In this document: piece by piece, positions 23,710-32,073 of the stretch
How the letters are laid out: each line of letters starts with the position of its first letter
Position numbering within the stretch: position 1 is the stretch's first letter
NCBI GenBank assembly: GCA_937996755.1
Contig: CALKUS010000160.1
Coordinates: 1 to 35,747 of the forward strand
Length of the DNA: 35,747 nt
Source: an uncultured Pseudomonadota bacterium
GTDB taxonomy: Bacteria > Pseudomonadota > Gammaproteobacteria > Xanthomonadales > Ahniellaceae
Direction: 5' to 3'
Notes under the pieces: model-generated
Databases searched by the model: none
Told to the model about the DNA's origin: nothing
What the model saw: the letters and a program-made list of their open reading frames with translations, nothing else
Made by a program: the position numbers and the translations under genes

Positions 23710-24537
23710 CTACTTCAGCATCCCGGAATAAAACAGCGCGCCGACCGCGCCGCCGGCGACCACGATCGCGATCACCAGCCACACCCACATCGACGAGCCT
23801 TTCTTCGGCGGCTCGGCGGGCGCGGGCGCCGCGGGCTTCGTGGTCTTCGCCGCGGCCGCGGCCTGCGCTTCCAGGCCGGGTGCGACGAGCAGGAAGCGCA
23901 CGGTGTCGAGACGCAGTTCCTCGCCGGGCTTCATCGTGCCGCGATGGACGCGCTTGCCGTTCACGAACGTGCCGTTCGCAGACCCGAGGTCCTCGACCTC
24001 GATGCCGTCCGGCATCACCTTCAGGCGTGCGTGATGGCGCGAGATTTCTTCGCCCGGGATCGAGATCGTGCAGTCACTGTGGCGACCGACGGTCATCGTG
24101 CCGTACAGCGGATAGGTCTTGCCGAACGTGCTGCCCGAGACGCCGCGCAGCACGAAGCGCGGCAGCGCCTGGCGGATGCGCGTGCGCCCGTCGTCCTCGC
24201 CGCCGTTGTCGGCCGGCTTCGGCTTCGCGCCGGCGGCTGGCGCGCCGGCCGGTTTGTCGACCGCGACGACGCGTGCGCCCACCTTCGCGAACAGCACGAG
24301 GTCGCCGGCCTTCACCGGCGCGTCGCCCGCGACCTGCTTGCCGTTCACGAGCACGACGTTCTGCGCGCTCACGACGCGCACCCTGGCCTCGCCGCCCGCG
24401 AGCTCGATCTCGCAGTGCTGGCCGGCGATGCCCGGCGCGATGAGCGTGACGTCGGAGCCGGCGGCGCTGCCGACGCGCGTGACGCCATCCTTCAGGTCGA
24501 CCGGCGCATGCTCGCCGTTCGGGAAGAGCAGTCTCAT
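23710..24537 (-). CDS. Membrane-anchored protein with two FHA domains
   Basis: A 275-residue protein. The second FHA domain (about 128-218) is canonical: GR152-HSDC, S166-R-H-H, and N188-G-T-FVNG, the residues that read phosphothreonine. The first (about 1-93) keeps the fold outline and VNGKQV but has S24 for the key Arg and AGQH for the SRxH loop, so it probably does not bind phosphopeptide. A Pro/Ala-rich linker follows (about 222-245). A single C-terminal transmembrane helix (251-270) ends in a short tail, so the FHA domains face the cytoplasm. The gene starts 22 nt after the kinase stop and is the obvious partner or reader of that kinase, though this is inferred from position. Confidence 0.9.
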   Translation of the reverse strand: MRLLFPNGEHAPVDLKDGVTRVGSAAGSDVTLIAPGIAGQHCEIELAGGEARVRVVSAQNVVLVNGKQVAGDAPVKAGDLVLFAKVGARVVAVDKPAGAPAAGAKPKPADNGGEDDGRTRIRQALPRFVLRGVSGSTFGKTYPLYGTMTVGRHSDCTISIPGEEISRHHARLKVMPDGIEVEDLGSANGTFVNGKRVHRGTMKPGEELRLDTVRFLLVAPGLEAQAAAAAKTTKPAAPAPAEPPKKGSSMWVWLVIAIVVAGGAVGALFYSGMLK

Positions 24538-24559
24538 CAGGAAATCCTTCTATGCCCGT

Positions 24560-27151
24560 TCAGTCGACGTCGCGTACCACGCGGAAGCCGACGGTGTTCG
24601 ACGCCACGTCCGCATTGAACACCTCGCTCTGCAGCACGCCGCCCTTGTCCTTGGGCTGGCTGAACCATGAGCTACCCATGGCCGTGTGCTTGCTGCAGTT
24701 GGAGGCGCAATCCCCCACCCATTCACGGGCATTACCGGCAATATCATAGACGCCGGCCGGAGCCGCATCAAAGCGCCGCACCGGAGCCGTACCGGCGAAG
24801 CCATCGTCACAGTCGTAGGCGTCGCGTTCCTTGTACGCCGTCGCATAACTGCGGTCCGCGACGTTCGACTTGCACGTCGCAGGGTCGGCAGCGCCACGCG
24901 CGAGCGCGGTCCACTCCGCCTGGGTCGGCAGGCGATAGCTCTTGCCGGTCGCCTGGGAGAGCCACTTCGCGTAGCGATCGGCGTCGTCCCAGCTCACGCA
25001 GACGACGGGATGGTCGGCGCCCTGCTGGATGTCCGCGCTCTCGTAGCCCTTCGCGCGACGGAAGATGGATTCGCGGTCGCGGCAGCCGGGACGCGCGCCG
25101 AGCGAGCCCGCGGCGACGAAGCGACGGAAATCGGACAGCGTCGTTTCCGTGCGCGCCGCGGCGATCCTTCTCCCGCCGGACGACACGACGACCATCTCCG
25201 GACCCTGCCCGCCCGCCTTCAGCGCGTCGCGGAACGTAAAGCCCGGCTCGCCGATGCGCTGCGCCGATGCGAGGCCCTTCTTCGCGTCGGCCGACTGCGG
25301 ATCGAACACGAGCGCCTTCTGGAACGCGGCGACGGCGGTCTGCTTGTCCCAGCGCGCATAGGCGTCGCGTGCGAGCTTCAGCTGCGCGTCGCGCAACTGG
25401 CCGCGGCGCTGCTTCGCGCGCGCCGTCACGGGCGCGCCTTCGGGCAGCGACTTCGCGACTTCCTCGCCGCGTGCGAGGTAATCGAGGAACTCGGTTTCCT
25501 TGTTCTGCGCGAGCGCTTCCTCGGCAAGGTCGAGGTACGCGGCCGCCGTGTCGACGATGCCCTGCTTCGCACGCGCGGCGTCCTGTGGCGAGCGGAACCG
25601 CTCGGCGAGCTTCAGCGCGATGCGGTTGCGGTCGAGTGCGTTGCGACCGGGCGGCAGCGAGAGGCGCTTGGCGGCGAGGTCGTTGCGCGCGAGCGCGAGC
25701 GTGTTCGCCAGCGGATCGACCACCGTGGTCTCGATGCCGATGCGCAGTTGCGCCGCTTCGTCGGGCGCCATGTCCGGCGTCGCTTCCGGCGCCAGGCCGT
25801 CCACGCCGACCTCGGTGAACGATTGGTCGGGTGCGCCTTCGGGAACCGGCGTCGCTTCCGCGAACGGCGACGGCTCCGGCGACGGGAGCGCGGACGGCGT
25901 CGGCGCCGGCGTCGCGTCGACGGCGACGAGCGCCGCGGACGGATCGAGCGCGGGCGTCGCGGCCGGCGTCGGCGCGGCGACGGGCGCAGCGGCGACCGGG
26001 GTCTCGTCCTTGCCGCCGAAGAACAATGCGATGCCGAGGCCGGCGAGGCCGAGCACCACGATGGCCGCGGCGACGAGCGCGAACCGGCGCGGCGGTGCCG
26101 CACCTGCATCGGCGGGACCGCGTCGCTCGGCCGGCATCGGCGTGGGCGCCGCGACGGGCGCCGGCGCAGCGACGGGCGCCGGTGCGGGCGCGGCGACCGG
26201 GATCGGCATCTGCCGCGTCGAGTCCTCGAGCGGCGGCAACTGTGCGAACTGCTGCGTGACGGGCACCTGGCCGCCCTGCACGTCGGCGGCCGAGAACACC
26301 ATCGTCGCGTTCTGCGGCAAAGCGCGCTGCTGGCCCGTGACCGGCGGCATGCCGACGGCACCCGCGACCGCGTCCAGCGCGTTGAGGAAGCCGTCGAGGT
26401 CGACGAAGCGCTCGTTCGGATGCTTCGCGAGCGCCTGGTCGATCAGTGGCTGCCACGCCGCGAGCGGCGCCGGCAGGCGCGGGATCGGCTCGAAGACGTG
26501 CGCGTACGCGATCGCGAAGCCGTCCTCGCCGTCGTACGGCGGCTTGCCCGTGAGCGCCTCGTAGGCGACGGCGCCGAGCGAGTAGATGTCGGAGCGCGCG
26601 TCGACGTTGCCGCCGCGCGCCTGCTCCGGGCTCATGTAGTGGCTGGTGCCGACGCTGACGCCGGCGTTCGTCAGGCGCGACGTGCGCGTGACCGCGCGAG
26701 CGATGCCGAAGTCGGTGAGGATCGGGTTGTCGCTCGCGTCGAACAGCACGTTCGCGGGCGAAACGTCGCGGTGCACGAAGCCGCGCGCATGCGCGAAGCC
26801 GAGCGCCTTCGCGACACCGGCCAGCACGCGCAGCACTTCGGCCTGCGTCGCGCCGAGCTTGATGCGCTTCGCGAAGTCGCCGCCCGGCAGGTGCTGCATC
26901 GAGAAGTAGTGCAGCTGGCTTTCGCTCACGCCGACGTCGTAGACGGCGACGATGTTCGGGTGCGACAGCGATGCGAGCGTGCGCGCCTCGGTCAGGAAGC
27001 GCCGCGAGAAGTTCGGGTCGGAGACGAGCGCAGGGTTCATCACCTTGAGCGCGACTTCGCGCTCGAGCGACATCTGCACGGCCAGGTACACGGTGGCCAT
27101 GCCACCGCTGCCGACCTCGCGCTTGATGAGGTAACCCGGTATCTGGATCAC
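24560..27151 (-). CDS. Transmembrane Ser/Thr protein kinase with C-terminal FGE-sulfatase-like domain
   Basis: An 863-residue protein. A Hanks-type kinase spans about 5-265: G-loop GSGGMAT (14-20), K36, E55, H127-R-D129-V-S-P-A-N134, D147-F-G, and GTSHYMSPEQARGG. The catalytic-loop Lys is Ser (HRDVSPAN), a variant also familiar in myxobacterial kinases. A Pro/Ala/Thr linker, one transmembrane helix (357-379) and a second low-complexity linker follow. A TPR-like helical stretch (about 590-635) leads to an FGE-sulfatase/SUMF1-like domain (650-863) with VSWDDADRYAKWLS, YRLPTQAEW, GVYDIAGNAREWVGDC and GFRVVRD. The C-terminal cysteine pair of true formylglycine-generating enzymes is not seen, so this domain is probably a binding or sensor module in the periplasm. 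Translation starts at GTG 27151. The FHA gene follows. Confidence 0.9.
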   Translation of the reverse strand: MIQIPGYLIKREVGSGGMATVYLAVQMSLEREVALKVMNPALVSDPNFSRRFLTEARTLASLSHPNIVAVYDVGVSESQLHYFSMQHLPGGDFAKRIKLGATQAEVLRVLAGVAKALGFAHARGFVHRDVSPANVLFDASDNPILTDFGIARAVTRTSRLTNAGVSVGTSHYMSPEQARGGNVDARSDIYSLGAVAYEALTGKPPYDGEDGFAIAYAHVFEPIPRLPAPLAAWQPLIDQALAKHPNERFVDLDGFLNALDAVAGAVGMPPVTGQQRALPQNATMVFSAADVQGGQVPVTQQFAQLPPLEDSTRQMPIPVAAPAPAPVAAPAPVAAPTPMPAERRGPADAGAAPPRRFALVAAAIVVLGLAGLGIALFFGGKDETPVAAAPVAAPTPAATPALDPSAALVAVDATPAPTPSALPSPEPSPFAEATPVPEGAPDQSFTEVGVDGLAPEATPDMAPDEAAQLRIGIETTVVDPLANTLALARNDLAAKRLSLPPGRNALDRNRIALKLAERFRSPQDAARAKQGIVDTAAAYLDLAEEALAQNKETEFLDYLARGEEVAKSLPEGAPVTARAKQRRGQLRDAQLKLARDAYARWDKQTAVAAFQKALVFDPQSADAKKGLASAQRIGEPGFTFRDALKAGGQGPEMVVVSSGGRRIAAARTETTLSDFRRFVAAGSLGARPGCRDRESIFRRAKGYESADIQQGADHPVVCVSWDDADRYAKWLSQATGKSYRLPTQAEWTALARGAADPATCKSNVADRSYATAYKERDAYDCDDGFAGTAPVRRFDAAPAGVYDIAGNAREWVGDCASNCSKHTAMGSSWFSQPKDKGGVLQSEVFNADVASNTVGFRVVRDVD

Positions 27152-27199
27152 GACCGAAATCGCGGAAACCCGCGAAGCCCCCCGTCCAACTGGTCCGGT

Positions 27200-27227
27200 A
27201 GTGTAGCCTGCCGCGAGGCGCCGTCAG
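27200..27227 (-). promoter_or_regulatory. Candidate promoter of the kinase-FHA operon
   Basis: On the minus strand CTGACG (27227-27222) and TACACT (27205-27200) are 16 nt apart, each matching 4 of 6 consensus positions. The predicted leader to the GTG at 27151 is about 42 nt. It lies in the 138-nt divergent gap with the DUF3301 gene. Confidence 0.45.
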
Positions 27228-27289
27228 CGGCCCCGCGCACACTCCGGGGCCCGCCATGCGGCCCTTGCCGTGGAATGCATCACGAAATC

Positions 27290-27601
27290 ATGTGGATCGA
27301 TCTCGCCCTCGTCGCCGCCCTCGCGCTCGCCGCGCTCTGGTGGCTCGCCGCCATCGATGCGAAGGAGCTCGCACGGCGCCAGGCCGCGCGGCTGTGCAAC
27401 GAGTCGGGCGTGCAGCTGCTCGACCAGACGGTCGCGCTGCGCGCGGTGCGTATCGTGCGCACGCACGGCGGCATCGCGCTGCGTTGGCGCTACGGCTTCG
27501 AGTTCAGCGTCGACGGCGTCGGGCGCGAGCGCGGGCAGCTCACGCTGCTCGGCGAGGAGCTGGAGTCGTGGAGCGTGCCGCGGGGGGAAGCGCCGCTGTA
27601 G
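27290..27601 (+). CDS. DUF3301 family small membrane protein
   Basis: A 103-residue protein with one N-terminal hydrophobic helix (about 2-20, WIDLALVAALALAALWWL) and a basic soluble part. The pattern LARRQAARLCNESGVQLLDQTVAL ... RWRYGFEFSVDG .. R.RGQLTLLGEELESWSV is that of DUF3301, a family of unknown function found in gammaproteobacteria. The ATG at 27290 places the helix at the N-terminus. An in-frame ATG at 27275 would add five residues. It is monocistronic, diverging from the kinase gene and converging on sspB. No function is claimed. Confidence 0.82.
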   Translation: MWIDLALVAALALAALWWLAAIDAKELARRQAARLCNESGVQLLDQTVALRAVRIVRTHGGIALRWRYGFEFSVDGVGRERGQLTLLGEELESWSVPRGEAPL

Positions 27602-27624
27602 GGGAAGACACGTACGCGTGTTCG

Positions 27625-27782
27625 CCCTCCCCTGCGGATGCAGGGGAGGGTTGGGGAGGGGTGCATTACCACGCTCCGAAGGCAGGAAAAGCGCGTTGTA
27701 CAGCGCGGCTTCGATGGAGCCATCTGAGGCGCAACGAGTTTCCTCGCAGCACTCGCCGATCGCCCACAGGGTGGGCTCCTAC
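27625..27782 (+). repeat. Composite intergenic repeat, copy C (simplest copy)
   Basis: Begins 23 nt after the DUF3301 stop with a perfect 11-bp hairpin (27625-27635 with 27640-27650, loop GGAT), then TTGGGGAGGGGTGCATTACCACG, GCGTTGTACAGCGC and CCATCTGAGGCGCAACGAG. It closes with CACTCGCCGATCGCCCAC and the 6-bp hairpin GCCCAC-agg-GTGGGC (27762-27776) and TCCTAC. It ends 22 nt before the sspB stop. At 158 nt it is the shortest of the three copies and has no insertion, so it is the best guide to the element's basic form. Confidence 0.82.
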
Positions 27783-27804
27783 ACAGCCGCCCTGGATGTG
27801 GCGG

Positions 27805-28194
27805 TTATTTCACGACGCGGAGCTGCGGCCCTTTCTTCGGCGGCGGCTTTTCGGGCTCGGGCTCGGTCGGTGGCGAGGTGGGCGCGCCTTCGGCCGGGAA
27901 CATCATGCCCTGCCCGTTTTCCTGCGCGTAGATCGCCATGACCGCGGGCACCGGCACTTCGACCTGGTGGCTCACCCCCGAAAACCGCGCGAGGAAGCGG
28001 ATCGTCTCGTTGCCGAGCTCGAGGTCGGACACGGCGCGCACGGCCACGTTCAGGACCACCTGGCCGTCCTTGATCGCGCCGGGCGGCACGCGCACGCCCG
28101 CGATCCGCGCATCGACGAGCAGGTATGGCGTGAACCCGTTGTCCGAAATCCAGTCGTACATCGCCCGCACGAGGTACGGGCGGTTCGAGCTCAT
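27805..28194 (-). CDS. sspB: ClpXP protease specificity-enhancing factor SspB
   Basis: A 129-residue adaptor that tethers ssrA-tagged and other substrates to ClpXP. The folded domain is SNRPYLVRAMYDWISDNGFTPYLLVDA ... GVRVPPGAIKDGQVVLNVAVRAV ... ETIRFLARFSGVSHQVEVPVPAVMAIYAQENGQGMMF, the peptide-binding groove region. A disordered acidic/Pro tail then ends in Q-L-R-V-V-K, the short ClpX-docking motif of SspB. The ATG at 28194 gives the family N-terminus (MSSNRPYL). An ATG at 28212 would add six residues. The gene is 66 nt downstream of sspA, the conserved pairing. Confidence 0.95.
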   Translation of the reverse strand: MSSNRPYLVRAMYDWISDNGFTPYLLVDARIAGVRVPPGAIKDGQVVLNVAVRAVSDLELGNETIRFLARFSGVSHQVEVPVPAVMAIYAQENGQGMMFPAEGAPTSPPTEPEPEKPPPKKGPQLRVVK

Positions 28195-28260
28195 TTTTGC
28201 CGAAGACGTCATCGCGGGGCGGAGAGCGGAGGCGAGCGCCGAATCGTAGCGGGCTGCGGC

Positions 28261-28926
28261 TCAGGCGCGCATCTGCTTTTCTTCGTCCGTCAGGCTTCTG
28301 ACGAAGCCGGGGGCACGGAAGATGCGCTCGCCGTACTCGTTGATCACGTGCGCTTCGCGCGGCAACGCGACGCCGAGCGAAGGCAGACGCCACACGAGCG
28401 GCGCGAGCGCGCAGTCCGCGAGGCTCATCTCGGGATTCAGGAAGAACTTCGACGCCTTGAAGATGGGCACGCTCGCGAGCATCCCTTCGCGCAGGCGCTT
28501 GCGCGCCGTTTCCGACGTGCTCTTCGTGCCCGTGAGGATCGTGCCCACGTAGCTGAACCAGTCGCGCTGCAGGCGCGCCACGCCGAGGCGGATGCGCGCG
28601 CGAGAGAGCGGATCGACCGGCATCAGCGGCGGATGCGGATAGCGCTCGTCGAGGTATTCGCCGATCACGCTGACGTCGTAAAGCACGAGGTCGCGATCCA
28701 CGAGCGTCGGCACGCTGTGATAGGGATTGAGGTCGAGCAGGTCGCCCGGCGGATCCGTGGGGTCCACGAGCACGAGCTCGTAGGACACGCCCTTCGCCGC
28801 GAGCACGAGGCGCGCGCGATGGCTGTCGAGGTCATCGCGACCGGAAAACAGCGTCAGCACCGTACGCGAGCGCAACGTCGGCGACGGCTTGCGCTTGCCC
28901 CAGCTCGCGAGCGAATTCGTGGACAC
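28261..28926 (-). CDS. sspA: Stringent starvation protein A (SspA), GST-fold
   Basis: A 221-residue glutathione-S-transferase-fold protein. In E. coli SspA binds RNA polymerase and supports stationary-phase and acid-stress expression. It has VLTLFSGRDDLDSHRARLVLAAKG at the N-terminus, NPYHSVPTLVDRDLVLYDVSVIGEYLDERYPHPPLMPVDP in the thioredoxin-like domain and SLADCALAPLVWRLPSLGV in the helical domain. The start is decided by a GGGAGG five nt before GTG 28926. The frame continues to a TTG at 28953 without a better site. Typical SspA proteins lack GST activity. It lies between petC and sspB, a conserved gammaproteobacterial order. Confidence 0.93.
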   Translation of the reverse strand: MSTNSLASWGKRKPSPTLRSRTVLTLFSGRDDLDSHRARLVLAAKGVSYELVLVDPTDPPGDLLDLNPYHSVPTLVDRDLVLYDVSVIGEYLDERYPHPPLMPVDPLSRARIRLGVARLQRDWFSYVGTILTGTKSTSETARKRLREGMLASVPIFKASKFFLNPEMSLADCALAPLVWRLPSLGVALPREAHVINEYGERIFRAPGFVRSLTDEEKQMRA

Positions 28927-29100
28927 GACTCCCTCCCCGACGCCCCCCGGCAATCTGGTCTTCCGGCCGTGTTCCGCACGACCGGGTGTCGTCCGAGCCT
29001 ACACGTTCGTCAAATGTGCGAAAAGAGCACAAGGGGAGGTTCCCGCAGCAAGAACCGCGGAACCAGAACCAAAGGGCACAACCGAGCCGGGGCGGATCTG

Positions 29101-29145
29101 ACCGTCTCCCTGAGTCAGGGAGGCGGTGGCCGGCGTCAGCCGGCC
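29101..29145. repeat. Two adjacent hairpins between petC and sspA
   Basis: ACCGTCTCCCTGA (29101-29113) pairs with 29115-29127 at 12 of 13 positions around a single G, and GGCCGGC-gtca-GCCGGCC (29128-29145) is a perfect 7-bp stem. They lie 72-116 nt downstream of the petC stop, on the path to sspA, in a 290-nt gap without a gene. They could end or stabilise petABC mRNA. No U-tract follows. The rest of the gap must hold the sspA promoter, but no convincing pair of boxes is seen. Confidence 0.5.
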
Positions 29146-29216
29146 GGTGGAGGGTGTGGCGTCGGGCAACCGGCAGTCAGAATGGGCCACGATCAGTAGA
29201 AGGCGGCCCGGGCTGC

Positions 29217-29945
29217 CTAGTGCACTTCCTTCCAGTATTCGTGCTTGACCAGCCAGCTGAGGAAGGTCAGGAAGGCGAGGAACAACACGACGAACACGCC
29301 GTACTGCGAGCGCTTGATCGCCGCCGGCTCGCCGGCGTACTGCAGGAACGTGGTGAGGTCGCGCACCGACTCGTCGAACTCGGCTTCGCTCATCGAGCCG
29401 CGCTCGTTCTCGGCCACGGAAAGGTGCTTGATCACCGGCTGGCCGGCCGCGTCCTTCTCCATGACCGCGCGCTGCGTGCCCTGCAGCTCCCACAGCACGT
29501 TCGGCATGCTCACGCCGGGCAGCAGCGGGTTGTTCCAGCCCGACGCCTTGGTCTCGTCGATGTAGAACGACTTCAGGTAGTTGTAGACCCAGTCGACGCC
29601 GCGCGAGCGTGCGACGAGCGACAGGTCCGGCGGCGCCTTGCCGAAGAACTGGGTGGCGTCGGCGGCCGGCATCGACGCGCGGATCGTCTCGCCGAACTTC
29701 GCACCCGTGAAGTTCAGGTTGCGCATCGCCTGCTCTTCGGTGAGACCGAGGTCCTCGGCGACGCGCGAGTAGCGAACGTACTCGAGCGAGTGGCAGCCCG
29801 AGCAGTAATTCATGTACATGCGCGCGCCGCGCTGCAGCGATGCGGCGTTCGCCACGTTCGTCTGCGCGGGCTCCAGGCCGGCGCCTGCGTTCGCGAAGGC
29901 CGCGAACGGGGCGAAGGCAAGCGCGAGGGCGATGAGCTTCTTCAT
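29217..29945 (-). CDS. petC: Ubiquinol-cytochrome c reductase, cytochrome c1 subunit
   Basis: A 242-residue c1 haem subunit of the bc1 complex. A signal peptide (about 1-20) precedes the haem motif C48-S-G-C-H52 within ARMYMNYCSGCHSLEYVRYSR. A conserved ASMPAADATQFFGKAPPDLSLVARSRG follows, the region expected to give the Met axial ligand. One C-terminal transmembrane helix (YGVFVVLFLAFLTFLSWLV) anchors it with the haem domain in the periplasm. It passes electrons from the Rieske protein to soluble or membrane cytochrome c. The ATG at 29945 starts the signal peptide. An ATG at 29963 overlaps the petB end and would add six residues. Last gene of petABC. Confidence 0.96.
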   Translation of the reverse strand: MKKLIALALAFAPFAAFANAGAGLEPAQTNVANAASLQRGARMYMNYCSGCHSLEYVRYSRVAEDLGLTEEQAMRNLNFTGAKFGETIRASMPAADATQFFGKAPPDLSLVARSRGVDWVYNYLKSFYIDETKASGWNNPLLPGVSMPNVLWELQGTQRAVMEKDAAGQPVIKHLSVAENERGSMSEAEFDESVRDLTTFLQYAGEPAAIKRSQYGVFVVLFLAFLTFLSWLVKHEYWKEVH

Positions 29946-29955
29946 GGCAGGCGCG

Positions 29956-31242
29956 TTAATCATGCATCGTCACTCGCTGCGGCACGGGCTTGAACGTGCC
30001 CATGCGCGACCAGACCGGCATGGCGATGAACCATGCGAAGTAGATGAACGTCAGCACGCGCGCGACCATGGTCAGCGTGTCGGTCGGCGGCACCATGCCC
30101 AGGTACATGAGCCACACGAACGTGACGACCAGCACGCCGAGCAGCACGCGGTGCAGCACCGGGCGGTAGCGCATCGACTTCACCGGGCTGCGGTCGAGCC
30201 ACGGCACCAGGAACAGGATCATGACCGCCGCGCCCATCACGACGACACCCGGGAACTGGCTGCCGAACATCGCGGGCACCGCGCGCAACATCGCGTAGAA
30301 CGCCGTGAAGTACCACACCGGCTTGATGTGCTCGGGCGTCACCATCGGGTTCGCGACGTTGAAGTTGTCGTGCTCGAGGAACAGGCCGCCGAACGTGGGC
30401 TCGAAGAAGATGATGAACGCGCAGATCAGCAGGAAGAACATGACCCCGAACAGGTCCTTGCCGATCGTGTAGTACGGGTGGAACGGGATGCCGTCGAGCG
30501 GCTTGCCGTCCGGGCCCTTGTTCTTCTTGATGTCGACGCCGTCCGGGTTGTTCGAGCCGACTTCGTGCAGCGCACCGAGGTGCAGCACGACGAGCAGAAG
30601 GAGCACCAGCGGCAGCGCGATCACGTGCAGCGCGAAGAACCGGTTCAGCGTCGCGTCGGAGATGAGGTAGTCGCCGCGTATCCACTCGAGCAGGTCGGGA
30701 CCGACGAACGGGATCGATCCGAACAGCGACGTGATCACCTGCGCGCCCCAGTACGACATCTGGCCCCACGGAAGCACGTAGCCGAAGAATGCCTCGGCCA
30801 TCAGCGCCAGGTAGATCAGCATGCCCATCACCCACACGAGCTCGCGCGGCTTCTGGTACGAGCCGTACAGGAACGCGCGGTACATGTGCAGGTAGACGAC
30901 GACGAAGAACATCGACGCGCCGGTCGAGTGCATGTAGCGGATGAGCCAGCCCCACTCGACGTCGCGCATGATGTACTCGACCGAGTGGAAGGCCTCGGCC
31001 GCGCTCGGCTTGTACTGCATCGTGAGCCAGATGCCGGTGACGATCTGGTTGACCAGCGCCACCATCGCGAGCGAACCGAAGAAGTACCAGAGGTTGAAGT
31101 TCTTCGGCGCGTAGTACTCGGACATGTGCTTGCGGTAGAACGGCGCGTAACCCGGCGCTCGATCCGCAAACCAGTTCTGCAGCCCGGCGATCAGCCCCGT
31201 CGCCGGGTCGTTCGGCACGGCGTTCTTCTGCGTGTCTGCCAT
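29956..31242 (-). CDS. petB: Ubiquinol-cytochrome c reductase, cytochrome b subunit
   Basis: A 428-residue multi-pass protein that carries haems bL and bH and both quinone sites. Haem ligands are the two pairs H105/H119 and H206/H221, in WLIRYMHSTGASMFFVVVYLHMYR and RFFALHVIALPLVLLLLVVLHLG. The Qo-site motif reads P308-V-W-Y311 in place of PEWY, a variant I know from beta/gammaproteobacterial complexes. The C-terminal third (about 350-428) supplies the last helices, so the protein is full-length cytochrome b and not a split b6 form. The start lies 3 nt after the petA stop, consistent with coupled translation. Confidence 0.97.
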   Translation of the reverse strand: MADTQKNAVPNDPATGLIAGLQNWFADRAPGYAPFYRKHMSEYYAPKNFNLWYFFGSLAMVALVNQIVTGIWLTMQYKPSAAEAFHSVEYIMRDVEWGWLIRYMHSTGASMFFVVVYLHMYRAFLYGSYQKPRELVWVMGMLIYLALMAEAFFGYVLPWGQMSYWGAQVITSLFGSIPFVGPDLLEWIRGDYLISDATLNRFFALHVIALPLVLLLLVVLHLGALHEVGSNNPDGVDIKKNKGPDGKPLDGIPFHPYYTIGKDLFGVMFFLLICAFIIFFEPTFGGLFLEHDNFNVANPMVTPEHIKPVWYFTAFYAMLRAVPAMFGSQFPGVVVMGAAVMILFLVPWLDRSPVKSMRYRPVLHRVLLGVLVVTFVWLMYLGMVPPTDTLTMVARVLTFIYFAWFIAMPVWSRMGTFKPVPQRVTMHD

Positions 31243-31245
31243 GGC

Positions 31246-31842
31246 TCAGGCGGCCTTGTCGGGGTCGACCCCGATCACGATGTGGTTGTCGTCGACGAAC
31301 TTGTACGGCGGCACCTTCAGGTTCGTCGGGGCAGGCACGCCCGCGAAGACGCGGCCCGCGAGGTCGAAGCGCGAACCATGGCACGGGCAGAAGAAGCCGC
31401 CCTTCCATTCCGGGTCGAACGGCTGCGCGACCAGCTCGGGCTTGAACATCGGCGAGCAGCCGAGGTGCGTGCAGATGCCGACCAGCACGAGCACGTCCGG
31501 CTTGATCGAACGGTACTCGTTCTGCGCGTAGGCCGGCTGCTGCGGCTGCTCGGACTGCGGGTCCTGCAGCCTGCCCTCGATCGTCTTGAGCTGGGCGAGG
31601 GTCTCCGGCGTGCGGCGCACGATCCAGACCGGCTGGCCGCGCCACTGCTCGATCAGGCGCTGGCCCGCCTCGAGCTTGCTGATGTCGACCTCGACCGGCG
31701 CACCGGCGAGCTTCGCCCGCGCGCTCGGCTGCCACGACTTCACGAACGGCACGGCCGCGAAAATCGCGCCCGCTCCACCGACCACGGCGGTCGTCGTGGT
31801 CAGGAACCGACGTCGGCCGTTGTTCACGCCTTGCTCCGCCAT
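31246..31842 (-). CDS. petA: Ubiquinol-cytochrome c reductase, Rieske iron-sulfur subunit
   Basis: A 198-residue Rieske protein. An N-terminal RRRFL twin-arginine-like motif (10-14) and a hydrophobic helix form the uncleaved anchor, translocated by Tat. The [2Fe-2S] ligands are in C124-T-H-L-G-C129 and C152-P-C-H-G-S157, with the extra two Cys forming the stabilising disulfide. It takes the first electron from ubiquinol at the Qo site of cytochrome b. A Gln/Pro-rich insertion (about 92-107) sits before the cluster domain. The ATG at 31842 gives the usual N-terminus. The open frame up to 31956 is not homologous. First gene of petABC. Confidence 0.97.
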   Translation of the reverse strand: MAEQGVNNGRRRFLTTTTAVVGGAGAIFAAVPFVKSWQPSARAKLAGAPVEVDISKLEAGQRLIEQWRGQPVWIVRRTPETLAQLKTIEGRLQDPQSEQPQQPAYAQNEYRSIKPDVLVLVGICTHLGCSPMFKPELVAQPFDPEWKGGFFCPCHGSRFDLAGRVFAGVPAPTNLKVPPYKFVDDNHIVIGVDPDKAA

Positions 31843-31955
31843 CCGGCTCTCCACGTGTCTCGTCTGGTCTTGTTTCGGCAGGCCTCGCGGCCCGCCCGGG
31901 GCAGGAAATTCTCGCCGGGCACGCGGCGCGAACGCCGCCCCCGCAGAACCGCGCA

Positions 31956-31985
31956 AGTGTAATGGAAGCGTTCACGGCGAAACAA
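31956..31985 (-). promoter_or_regulatory. Candidate promoter of petABC
   Basis: On the minus strand TTGTTT (31985-31980) and TACACT (31961-31956, preceded by CAT) are separated by 18 nt. The leader to the petA ATG would be about 107 nt. It lies in the divergent gap with the DegS-like gene. Confidence 0.4.
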
Positions 31986-32073
31986 CGAGGGACGACGCTT
32001 CGGGACTTCCGCCCGTGTCCTCGCCGCGCCGCAGGAGGCACAATGCGCGGCCTCTCCCGGATTCCGGCCGCCG

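Noticed and set aside
26761..26775. Catalytic-loop HRDVSPAN taken as a dead kinase
   Set aside because: The Lys-to-Ser change is a known variant in active-looking bacterial kinases, and the ATP Lys, HRD Asp, Asn and DFG are all present, so inactivity is not supported.
24686..27289. Long plus-strand frame opposite the kinase gene
   Set aside because: Only its last 104 codons (from 27290) encode a believable protein, the DUF3301 gene. The rest is antisense to the kinase.
30308..30319. PVWY in place of PEWY in cytochrome b as an anomaly
   Set aside because: This form is familiar from beta- and gammaproteobacterial bc1 complexes and is not specific to this genome.
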